From an uncultured Flavobacteriaceae bacterium (GTDB taxonomy: Bacteria; Bacteroidota; Bacteroidia; Flavobacteriales; Flavobacteriaceae), in assembly GCA_947494825.1 (NCBI GenBank), contig CANLWN010000001.1, positions 434,001 through 498,000 of the forward strand: a DNA stretch of 64,000 bases. The letters run 5' to 3'. Shown here one piece after another: positions 45,369 to 53,042 of the stretch (position 1 is its first letter; every line of letters starts with the position of its first letter). A program made the translations under genes and the position numbers. The notes below the pieces were generated by a model that searched no databases, was not told the origin of the DNA, and saw nothing but the letters and a program-made list of their open reading frames with translations.

Positions 45369-46115
45369 TCATATCCACCTTTCTTGGAATTTCAATGAAT
45401 AGTAAATTATTTGTTTAGAAAAATTACCATCAACAAAATTCTCCTTTTCTTCAAGTTTTTCTAACAGTTTTGAGCATTGATTCCAAATTTTGATTAATTC
45501 GGAAACCATAGGTTTTAGAATTTTTGCATTATCCGGAGTATAATGAACAGTCTTGTTTCTTAATCTAAAAAGATTTTGAACTTCATTGAGATGAATCCTG
45601 TTCTTATTTAATTCATCTTTAAATATGTAAACTATTCTTTCCATAATTCTTGAAGTAGAAATTCGAGAATAGCTAAAATCATCTATTTTTCTTGATTGGT
45701 TCAAAAAGAGTAAATGCCTATTAATTATAGTTTCCATAAAGAAGCCCATATTGTTTATATGTCCTAGTATTTCAGTCGAATCAATGCTGTGGTTTAATCC
45801 GAATTTATATTTTTCATTTTCAGCCCTTTTTTGCGCATTATCCCATGCAGAGTAAATTTTTTTTATAGTTTTTTCAGAAATCACCTTCTTATTGTCAAAT
45901 TGTAACATTCCGATAGGTGTCGCAGGTAAAATAAGTTTATCAATTGTTTTTCTATCTTCTTGATTTGGCTCAATTGTCTCCAATAATTCTCCGAATAGGA
46001 TTGAAGCAAATTCATACTTCAATGCTGTATCAAGATATTTAAATGCTTCTTCCAAAAAGAATGATGCGCCTAGCGAAAGTTTTTGGTATGTCTTGATATC
46101 ATGTTTGTTACTCAT
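45369..46115 (-). CDS. HEPN-like protein of unknown family
   Basis: About 248 aa from the Met at 46115. The frame is open to 46187 but the extra residues derive from an intergenic palindromic region. Helical throughout, with RLRNKTVHYTPDN near the C-terminus, an Rx4H motif in the place typical of HEPN domains. Charged, no signal peptide. After its stop the minus strand reads ACTGCTAGTAATGTATATAA, reminiscent of the left ends of the cassette boundaries. It may have arrived as a single cassette, replacing most of a PD40 gene. Confidence 0.55.
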   Translation of the reverse strand: MSNKHDIKTYQKLSLGASFFLEEAFKYLDTALKYEFASILFGELLETIEPNQEDRKTIDKLILPATPIGMLQFDNKKVISEKTIKKIYSAWDNAQKRAENEKYKFGLNHSIDSTEILGHINNMGFFMETIINRHLLFLNQSRKIDDFSYSRISTSRIMERIVYIFKDELNKNRIHLNEVQNLFRLRNKTVHYTPDNAKILKPMVSELIKIWNQCSKLLEKLEEKENFVDGNFSKQIIYYSLKFQERWI

Positions 46116-46534
46116 ATTGACCAGCTTGCCGCCAATGGGATTTGTGTATGGCATGTGGGGCGCAGTGCCACGGACAACCATCATCACACCCTATGGGTTA
46201 TACATATTGTTGTAGGCAGTGCCATTTGGTCATTGCCCAAGGTAAATATAGTAAAACTTGGTATCGGCATGAGGTGTGATTATTTACATATGTGGCCATG
46301 CCTGCCTGCCCTCCACAGGCGGGCCTGCCTACCGTAGGCTGGTTCCATTACCTTTTAAGAGAAACCTTTTTAGAAGAAAAATTAAAGGGAAATCTTAGTA
46401 GTAAATCTTTGCTACAACTTATAACATATTAACGTGAATGCCTTGACACCAAATTGGAATATGTAAATAATTTCGAATGGAAACTATTGTTTTTCTTAGT
46501 TTAGAAGCTTAAACTGAACTGAGTTCAAATACAA
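46116..46534. other. Non-coding stretch with palindrome and mosaic repeat
   Basis: 46300-46340 is a CCTGCCTGCC-type palindrome. 46345-46415 repeats TTCCATTACCTTTT, AAGAAAAATTAAAGGG and AATCTTAGTAGT from 6893-6990. 46120-46240 contains short repeated GGCAGTGCC/GCAGTGCC pieces of unknown type. Confidence 0.5.
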
Positions 46535-47716
46535 ATGTTCTATACCTATATCTTTCTATTACTTGTATTTGCCATTTTTCTCAGGCCGATTTCCACACTG
46601 ATTCATGAATTGGGCCATGGAATACCTGCCTTGTTGTTGACGGATGACAAGGTTACATTGTTTCTAGGTTCTTATGGAGATCCAAAGGAGAGTATTAAAA
46701 TTAATATCGGTAGGTTGGAAATCTATTTCAGAAAGAACCCCTTTCATTGGAAGATTGGTCTTTGCCAAATGCATAGCGAATCAGTTTCTGTTAACAGACA
46801 GATCTTGATAAATCTAATGGGGCCGATAATGTCGCTAGCATTGTCTTTAATAGTCACTTATTACGTTTTTTTCGCCGATTTAAATGGGGATTTTGTAGTG
46901 CTGTTATTTTTCTTTGGGATATCCACTTACTATGATTTCTTTGCCAATATCATACCTCAAAGACAACCTATTAAATTACATGATGGAACCTTAACCCATA
47001 ATGACGGCCAAAACATAAAGAACTTATTAAAGTATAAGAACCTGCCGTTGGAATATGAGGAAGGTATTGACCTATACAATAGCAAAGAGTTTAAAAAAGC
47101 AGGGGAAATATTCGAAAAAGTTCTAGATTCTGGACATAAACAAGATTTAATATATCGCTTGGCAATATCATCTTTTCTAAATGCCCACAATTATCAAAAA
47201 GCCAAGTTGTTCAACGATGAGTTTGAAAAAAAGAACAACAGAACAAACTTTGATTCAAATGATTACAATAGTTCTGGGCTACTTAAATCATATTTGAAGG
47301 ATTATTCAAAAGGGTTATTGGATTATGAAAAATCATTAGAACTCAATCCGGAGAATAATTTGACCCTAAATAATCGAGGATATACCTATAACCTTATTGG
47401 GGAATATGATAAAGCAATTACAGACTTCGATAAGGCTATTGAAATAGAGCCGGAGCAAGCATATGCCTATAACAACAGAGGTCTAGCTAAAATAAAACTA
47501 GGAAGAAAGAAGGAAGGGCTCAATGATATTGAAAAGTCAATGCATCTCGATAAAGACAATTCATATGCACATATGAATCTAGGAATTTATTATTACGATT
47601 TAGGGGAGTTCGCTAAGGCTCTAGAAAAATTCAATTTAGCTTTGGAGTTGGACAAAACTACTTATGAAATTCGAGAAAGAATTGCTGAAACCAAGAGAAA
47701 ACTAAATCTGTCTTAA
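46535..47716 (+). CDS. M50-like membrane metalloprotease domain fused to TPRs
   Basis: 393 aa. N-terminal part (residues 1-145) has membrane helices with HELGH at 24-28 (ISTLIHELGHGIPALLL) and a second helix set containing NLMGPIMSL, like the zinc-site helix and NxxPxP-region of M50 site-2-protease-like peptidases. From about 190 to 390 are TPR repeats (LTLNNRGYTYNLIGEYDKAI, AYAYNNRGLAKIKLGRKKEG). The classical second zinc ligand motif LDG is not obvious. The TPR side may recruit substrates. Alternatively it may be a non-proteolytic M50B-like protein. Confidence 0.75.
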   Translation: MFYTYIFLLLVFAIFLRPISTLIHELGHGIPALLLTDDKVTLFLGSYGDPKESIKINIGRLEIYFRKNPFHWKIGLCQMHSESVSVNRQILINLMGPIMSLALSLIVTYYVFFADLNGDFVVLLFFFGISTYYDFFANIIPQRQPIKLHDGTLTHNDGQNIKNLLKYKNLPLEYEEGIDLYNSKEFKKAGEIFEKVLDSGHKQDLIYRLAISSFLNAHNYQKAKLFNDEFEKKNNRTNFDSNDYNSSGLLKSYLKDYSKGLLDYEKSLELNPENNLTLNNRGYTYNLIGEYDKAITDFDKAIEIEPEQAYAYNNRGLAKIKLGRKKEGLNDIEKSMHLDKDNSYAHMNLGIYYYDLGEFAKALEKFNLALELDKTTYEIRERIAETKRKLNLS

Positions 47717-47724
47717 TCAAAACC

Positions 47725-47830
47725 ATTTCATACACTCACCTCCGCTAAAGCTTCAGCGTGCCCTCCTGTCGGCGGGCAGGCTCGCCTGCCTCCCCTACCT
47801 GTGCTCCGTAACTTCAGTGAAGGAGCACTG
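47725..47830. repeat. Mosaic intergenic repeat
   Basis: CATTTCATACACTCACCTCC, GCTAAAGCTTCAGC, a GCCTGCC-rich palindrome and CTCCGTAACTTCA, short modules found in the other gaps. Confidence 0.5.
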
Positions 47831-47852
47831 TCTACTTTATACTCAATGCAAC

Positions 47853-47886
47853 AAAAAAGCCCCGGAGATTGTTCCAGGGCTTTCCT
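47853..47886 (-). terminator. Intrinsic terminator of the beta-barrel gene
   Basis: On the minus strand AAAGCCC...GGA with its complement TCCGGGGCTTT forms a GC-rich stem-loop followed directly by TTTTTT. It lies 19 bp after the stop at 47905. Confidence 0.85.
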
Positions 47887-47904
47887 AAAAACAAAGTGGT
47901 ATGT

Positions 47905-48573
47905 CTACAACTTCCCGATATTATAGCTTAACCCGATATGAGGCACCATAAACGATGTAGTGGGCCCAAAATGAGGGGCCCTATGCGTAACATAGATGCC
48001 CAATGATAGCTTGCTCCTCCCCTTCACATAGCCCAGGGACAACTTATTAGCGAAGAAGTTATAATCGCTATCGTAAATGGCTGTGCCCACCAGCGCTCCG
48101 GTTTCGTTGCGGAACAATTCCTTTACGATGAAATCGCTGTTCCGGTTCAATAGGGACAGACCAGCCTGGGCAAAAAATTCGCCCTTGCCAAAGACCTTGA
48201 AATAGTAGGCCAGGTACAAATGATAGCCCATCAGCAATTTGTAATCTGCCCCTTCCACACCAAAATCGCCGGTGATCTCACGCGCGTCCAAAAGTACCAG
48301 GTCGTAACGGAACGAATTGATAAATCCGACCGAGAGTTTCTTCGAAACAAAATATTCCAATTCAAGGTTCAGGGCCATTCCCGAATTCTGTTTATCAATA
48401 TTCGTAAAGGATGCCTCCTCGCTAAGCGGTATCGCTACATCGTAAATAGGCGTAATCCGATATTCCGGTCCCAGGCTAAAATAGAGTTGACCCTTACGGC
48501 CGGTTTCAGTGTCTTGGGCATGGCCAACAAAAAAGAAGCTGGTCAAGGCAAAAAATAGCAATGTCCTTGTCAT
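47905..48573 (-). CDS. Outer-membrane beta-barrel protein
   Basis: 222 aa with signal peptide (FFVGHAQ). Beta-strand pattern typical of a small barrel, with turns rich in Gly/Asp and the closing strands FMVPHIGLSYNIGKL. No cargo or function can be read. It lies 65 bp after another barrel gene on the same strand and has an intrinsic terminator, so the two are probably one transcript under R1 copy 4. Confidence 0.8.
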   Translation of the reverse strand: MTRTLLFFALTSFFFVGHAQDTETGRKGQLYFSLGPEYRITPIYDVAIPLSEEASFTNIDKQNSGMALNLELEYFVSKKLSVGFINSFRYDLVLLDAREITGDFGVEGADYKLLMGYHLYLAYYFKVFGKGEFFAQAGLSLLNRNSDFIVKELFRNETGALVGTAIYDSDYNFFANKLSLGYVKGRSKLSLGIYVTHRAPHFGPTTSFMVPHIGLSYNIGKL

Positions 48574-48638
48574 GGTAGTTCGTGTTTGAAAGGGGCGTTG
48601 ATAAAATGAGTGCTTGTTTCAAGTAGTTTTGGGTCGGG

Positions 48639-49331
48639 TTATAGCCTCACCCCTACCCGTAGCGCCAGGATGGCCACCTTTTGTTTCCCATTATCGTAAT
48701 CTCCTTTAACGGCAGGTTGTCCGCCCAGCGCAGGAATATCTAGCGTCCCGCTATAGGTATGTTCACCCAGGCCCAGGTAATCCACCGCTATGGAAAAGCG
48801 GTCATTGATCCAAATACCGGCCCCAACGGTATACCCGAGCTTGGTGGCCCAGTTTTGCGTTGATCTATAGGTTTCCCCATCTATCGTAAGCACGTAATCC
48901 ATAATTTTAAGAAAGTTCGAGGCCGCCCCGGCATGGGCAAAGATTGAAACACAAGGACCAGTTTTAAAAGTATACCGCAAACCGGCGGTTACGGGAACGT
49001 TCAAATACTTTGGGTTCTTGATATGCACATTGGCATCGCCCGTAATTTGCATTAAAATTCGTTCAGATAGTGTCTCCGCGTCCTTTTCTGACCCGTTGTA
49101 ATGAAGGTCGACCCCTCCGAACAGTCCCCAACCATTTTTTCCCAAGGGATATACATATTGGGCGCCTATATGGGCGCCCACGGCCGCATTGCCATTGCTG
49201 CCTATATCTGTAAAATCACCTAACGGGAAGGAGGGTCCCGCATGGATCGAGACACTTCCCTGGGCTTGAGATCGAATGGTAAAGCAAAGGACCAAAAGTA
49301 AGCAGCCAACAATCAATGGACATTTTTTCAT
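48639..49331 (-). CDS. OmpA-barrel-like outer-membrane protein
   Basis: 230 aa from the ATG at 49331, since an earlier start would precede the signal peptide with 21 odd residues. Signal peptide ends IRSQAQG. The mature part begins SVSIHAGPSFPLGDF, the standard start of small porin/OmpA-type barrels in Bacteroidota, with strands such as YVYPLGKNGWGLFGGVDLHY and ending VAILALRVGVRL. R1 copy 4 begins 15 bp upstream. The function is unknown. Confidence 0.82.
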   Translation of the reverse strand: MKKCPLIVGCLLLVLCFTIRSQAQGSVSIHAGPSFPLGDFTDIGSNGNAAVGAHIGAQYVYPLGKNGWGLFGGVDLHYNGSEKDAETLSERILMQITGDANVHIKNPKYLNVPVTAGLRYTFKTGPCVSIFAHAGAASNFLKIMDYVLTIDGETYRSTQNWATKLGYTVGAGIWINDRFSIAVDYLGLGEHTYSGTLDIPALGGQPAVKGDYDNGKQKVAILALRVGVRL

Positions 49332-49345
49332 GATATGCAGTTTTC

Positions 49346-49456
49346 CATTTAGTGCATAAAACTGCGGATAAATTGAATAGGAAGAAAAACCCATGTAACA
49401 AGTGGGCGTATATGGGAATGGACGGGAAAATTGGCGGGGGAAAGAGGGTGTTTACA
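49346..49456 (-). promoter_or_regulatory. R1 upstream block, copy 4
   Basis: Landmarks GCATAAAACTGCGG, AGGAAGAAAAACCCATG, GTGGGCGTATATGGGAATGG and GGGAAAATTGG. It begins 15 bp upstream of the barrel gene. Homology with copy 5 continues a further ~75 bp (ACAGGGAACA, TTAGCAATGAAC, GAAGAG, ATGGTTTTGGG). Confidence 0.6.
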
Positions 49457-49648
49457 ATAAACAGGGAACAATTAGCAATGAACCATTATGGGGATTTGCG
49501 CTTTATAGAAGAGGGATGGTTTTGGGGGAGCTATTGGATATGGCCACCCTCCTACTCCCTGCTTCATAACTTCATTTAAAGCAATGGACCAGTAATGAAT
49601 AAAGTTCTCTTAGGCCGCTTGCTCCCTACCCAAAACACGCACTAGCAA

Positions 49649-50071
49649 CTACCAAGCAGCCAGCATAAAGCATGGTTCGCTGGTATTTAGGTTCGGATGA
49701 TGCTCACCTCTAACGATATTCGCTACTACTTTTTGATCGGATTTGTCAATCAAATACTCAATTTTCGTGTTAAAGGAAATATCATCCCAAATGATTTTAT
49801 CACACCCGTTTATTGCAATGATCATCTCATTGACATATATGTTCCTCGGGTTATAAACTTGAATTTTAGCCCCCTTAAACTCAAAAACAATCCCTTTTTC
49901 ACTGGTTCCTGTTATTTCCTTTAAGGCATACAAATTGTCTCCAGGCCTTCCAATACAGTCCCCCCAAAGCGTTATGGTTCCTGCCAAAGCTGCCTTGGAT
50001 TCTTTGTATAGTTGCATTAACGTATCATCCTCTATAGGGTCTAACGATTCTAAATTGTAGAAATCCTTCAT
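49649..50071 (-). CDS. Putative immunity protein (paralogue of 50456-50872)
   Basis: 141 aa from the ATG at 50071. It matches the gene at 50456-50872 along its length: ITLWGDCIGRPGDNLYALK versus ILVWGDCIGRPGDNIYRLL, IYVNEMIIAINGCDKIIW versus VYINEFIIAVECCNEIIW, and the shared FMLAAW end. Such small paralogous genes after a polymorphic toxin are usually immunity proteins. The frame continues back into a toxin-tail remnant. Confidence 0.65.
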   Translation of the reverse strand: MKDFYNLESLDPIEDDTLMQLYKESKAALAGTITLWGDCIGRPGDNLYALKEITGTSEKGIVFEFKGAKIQVYNPRNIYVNEMIIAINGCDKIIWDDISFNTKIEYLIDKSDQKVVANIVRGEHHPNLNTSEPCFMLAAW

Positions 50072-50128
50072 GGCATATCTTTTAAATAAATCTGGAAATG
50101 CTCTTCTAAATTCTGCAAGAGTATATTT
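50072..50128 (-). pseudogene. Orphan toxin-tail remnant
   Basis: The 19 codons KYTLAEFRRAFPDLFKRYA, in frame just before the immunity ATG, correspond to the C-terminal end of the toxin at 50878 (KKYTLQEFRKLYPNLFN). The rest of this second toxin is absent. It shows that a former toxin-immunity pair stood here and lost its toxin. Confidence 0.65.
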
Positions 50129-50138
50129 TCTTCTAGAT

Positions 50139-50354
50139 TCAATCAAACAATATTTTGCCTTTGAATTTTTTATTTATTTCTTTTATGATGTTTTTCCGTT
50201 CTTCTTCCGTAACACGTTGTCCTTTTGGCTTCCCCCAATAGTTTAAAGATTCTTTATCAGCATAAAACATCGGCGGATCTAAAGTGGCTTCACCTTTTAA
50301 CACCAATATCTTGCCATTTTCGAATTCAAACGTCATTTGACCTAAGTTTCCCAA
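50139..50354 (-). CDS. Imm74-like small immunity protein
   Basis: 71 aa with MTFEFENGKILVLKGEATL, SLNYWGKPKGQRVTEEE and KNIIKEINKKF, a pattern resembling immunity protein 74 (PF15603). It lies between two paralogous putative immunity genes, suggesting another toxin-immunity exchange in the past. The family call is by pattern only. Confidence 0.55.
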   Translation of the reverse strand: MGNLGQMTFEFENGKILVLKGEATLDPPMFYADKESLNYWGKPKGQRVTEEERKNIIKEINKKFKGKILFD

Positions 50355-50455
50355 TGCCTAATTAAGATTACTTCTTCCTCTAAAGCCAATGGCTGTTTTT
50401 TTCTCTTAAAACTGCTAGCTCATTTTGGTCATGTCTTCGGTTGTTCGACTCAAAA

Positions 50456-50872
50456 TTACCAAGCAAGCATAAACGCTGGTTCATTAATGCTAATAACAGG
50501 ATTGTGACTCCCTTTCAACACATTTGCAATTAATGATTTGCTGGAAGGATTAAAACTATATCTAATTTTCAATCCTGATGACCTATCATGCCAAATAATC
50601 TCATTGCAACATTCAACAGCAATTATAAATTCATTTATATATACTTTATTAGGTTCTTTTAAAATAATATCGCTTTTACTAAAATTAAATAAATACATGC
50701 CTTCATCAAATTCTTCAATTTGCAACAACCGATATATATTATCCCCAGGCCTTCCAATACAGTCCCCCCATACTAGAATACTACCTCCTTCAGATGCTTT
50801 AGATTTTTTATAGAGAGTCTTAATTTGAGACTTATCAATAGGTTCAAGTTCATTGATGTTATAGTAATCCAT
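50456..50872 (-). CDS. Putative immunity protein of the toxin
   Basis: 138 aa, cytosolic type, immediately after the toxin (6 bp). Its paralogue is at 49649-50071. The motif LVWGDCIGRPGDN is shared. It is the most likely protection against the toxin domain of the preceding gene. The family is not recognised. Confidence 0.65.
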   Translation of the reverse strand: MDYYNINELEPIDKSQIKTLYKKSKASEGGSILVWGDCIGRPGDNIYRLLQIEEFDEGMYLFNFSKSDIILKEPNKVYINEFIIAVECCNEIIWHDRSSGLKIRYSFNPSSKSLIANVLKGSHNPVISINEPAFMLAW

Positions 50873-50877
50873 ATTTT

Positions 50878-53031
50878 TTAGTTAAATAAATTCGGATATA
50901 GTTTCCGAAATTCTTGTAAAGTATATTTTTTACCTGTTGTATTGTCTAATATTTCTGTAATCCAATTTATGCTCCAATTTGAAGATAATAATACTTGATC
51001 TCCACCACCAGATAGTCTTTGTCCATTTTTACCTACCTGAGGAGCCACTTTTCCAATATTCATAGTAGTTCCAGCAGGTATTTTTATCTTAGCTTCAAAA
51101 CGCATACTATTGTTAAATTCACTCAATATAGCAAGTTCATTTCTCGTGGCACCCCTTTTGGTTGTTAAAAAGGCACCATTGGCAAGAGCATCTCCTCCAA
51201 AAGATCTATAAAGCGATATGTCAATATTATTTTTAGCTGTTCTATAAGCTCCATCTAAAAAGGTAGTGGCTCTAAAAGAAGGTATACTTTGTCTTTTTAG
51301 AATTGTAATAAAACCTTCTATTAAAGTTGCAGACTGAATTATTGTTTTACTGCCTATCTTAATAGCTACTTTTACTGCTTTTCCACCACCTTTGATCACA
51401 GGTTTCAGAATCTTGCCCCCTGGTATAAAGCCGACCACCAGCCAGACCCCAGCTTCGGCCCGTGATGCTTCATTGTTGTCAAAATCCTTGCCATCTATAA
51501 ATACTATTGCCTCCTCTATTGGTGTCGCATAACGGGCAACCCCTTTCATGCCCTTCCAAAAAGCCTGTACCAAATAGGGGTCGCTTGTAGTGCTCACTCC
51601 GGTCGCGGGCAATAAAAGCTCGTGCCAACGTTTGGTCCCGTCATTAAAAATGTAGTAGAAGTAGCCATCATCATTTAAGCTGGGCTCCGAAAAGGAAACC
51701 CCATTATTCACCTCTCTGACCGAATTGGAGCGATAGACCCAACTGCCGTTATTGAGCTGATAAAACCTATTGGCATTGGAGCCGTTTCCGTCTGGGGTCC
51801 AGTTCTTATAGGACAGTGCATCCAGTCCACCTATCTTGCCCGATCCGTTCCCCTTACGGTATCCTTTGCGCAACTTGTTCAATTTATGTGTCATGCCAAA
51901 CTCGCTACGGGTCAGCATGGCCTCCCTGTGTTGCAGGATAATATCTTCCCTTAACTTTTCCAACCTTTCATAGTTCCTGGCACATTGACGTACCGAATAA
52001 TTCGAGGACAGGGAGTTGCACCGTTCGGATTCGTTTTGGAAAAAATTGTCTTTGAAGACCCTTTGTGAATCCGTGAGCTTTGGAGCCTTCTTCTTGCCCA
52101 TGTTCAGGAGTATGGTGTTGTTCCAGAAGTTTGGCAGCCTATACTTGGTGATCGGTACGCTCATCACACCCCTACCACGGTTGTTGTACTGGGTGAGGTA
52201 GGTGGTCATAAGGAACACCTTGTCCTGTAGCCCCTTACGGTTATAGTTGGCGATATGTTTGTTCGTCATCTCAGTGGATAGGCTCCCATCATCCACGATC
52301 CGGTGCATCCCCCATGCCCAGGAACGATTTTGTGCCGCTCCGTACTCTTTCTTTGAAAAGTCATTTAGGGATCCGTCCCAAAGGCGATCTAAGGTTCCCA
52401 AACCTGTGGAACCTAGGCGGGTGTTCCTGACCCTTTTGTTGGACAGTTCATCGCAATTAACGATACCGCGGGGGCTACAAACATCACGTAAATGTCTCCA
52501 TTCCTCAATCAAATTGAGGTCATTGGTATGCTGTTCTTGTTCCTTATCCAGCGACCTTGCCTTTTTGCTATGGCTCGACCCGATCGAGCGTGCCCTGCTC
52601 TCAACCTTTTTGAAGTTCTTCTCGTAATTTTTAAAGAAATCCCTTTGGGCATTTCTAAAGGTGCTGTGACGGGTCCGCAATTGGCGGTTGATCTCCTTTC
52701 TGAAGTTCTCTTCCTGTCGGCGCAGCCAACGATCTACAGCTGCCCGCTGCGCGGCATCAATCGCTATCTGCATGTTCAACAGAACGTCCATGCTGGTGTA
52801 ATAGATCTGGAAATCCAATTCCTCCGTCCTGGCCGGTAGGGCCCTGGGCGGCCTCCTGGTCGTGGTGCGCCTCGTATTCCTATTGCTTCTTCCCCTGGCG
52901 TCCCTGTTCCTACTATCTGAGCGGTCTACCCTACTCTCGAGTGGCTCGTGACTTCTGTACTGTGCTTCCGCCGAAAAGGAAAAGCAGGTGAAAAGGGCCA
53001 CGGAGAGCAGAAATCTGTATATATTTTTCAT
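50878..53031 (-). CDS. Exported polymorphic toxin with C-terminal ADP-ribosyl/NAD-glycohydrolase-like domain
   Basis: 717 aa with signal peptide (SFSAEAQ). Residues about 40-160 are Arg/Glu-rich and helical. Near 505-545 EAIVFIDGKDFDNNEASRAE and AGVWLVVGFIPGGKILKP resemble the pre-toxin TG-type linker. From about 600 a toxin domain starts with LYRSFGGDALANGAFLTT (Arg in a turn before a Gly-rich loop), then IKIPAGTTMNIGKVAPQ and GGGDQVLLSSNW, a pattern of ART/TNT-type NAD-using toxins. The gene is in operon with a Sel1/T9SS gene (12 bp upstream) and immunity genes (6 bp downstream). It has no sorting domain of its own. The toxin class is inferred. Confidence 0.72.
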   Translation of the reverse strand: MKNIYRFLLSVALFTCFSFSAEAQYRSHEPLESRVDRSDSRNRDARGRSNRNTRRTTTRRPPRALPARTEELDFQIYYTSMDVLLNMQIAIDAAQRAAVDRWLRRQEENFRKEINRQLRTRHSTFRNAQRDFFKNYEKNFKKVESRARSIGSSHSKKARSLDKEQEQHTNDLNLIEEWRHLRDVCSPRGIVNCDELSNKRVRNTRLGSTGLGTLDRLWDGSLNDFSKKEYGAAQNRSWAWGMHRIVDDGSLSTEMTNKHIANYNRKGLQDKVFLMTTYLTQYNNRGRGVMSVPITKYRLPNFWNNTILLNMGKKKAPKLTDSQRVFKDNFFQNESERCNSLSSNYSVRQCARNYERLEKLREDIILQHREAMLTRSEFGMTHKLNKLRKGYRKGNGSGKIGGLDALSYKNWTPDGNGSNANRFYQLNNGSWVYRSNSVREVNNGVSFSEPSLNDDGYFYYIFNDGTKRWHELLLPATGVSTTSDPYLVQAFWKGMKGVARYATPIEEAIVFIDGKDFDNNEASRAEAGVWLVVGFIPGGKILKPVIKGGGKAVKVAIKIGSKTIIQSATLIEGFITILKRQSIPSFRATTFLDGAYRTAKNNIDISLYRSFGGDALANGAFLTTKRGATRNELAILSEFNNSMRFEAKIKIPAGTTMNIGKVAPQVGKNGQRLSGGGDQVLLSSNWSINWITEILDNTTGKKYTLQEFRKLYPNLFN

Positions 53032-53042
53032 CTTTGACGGCT

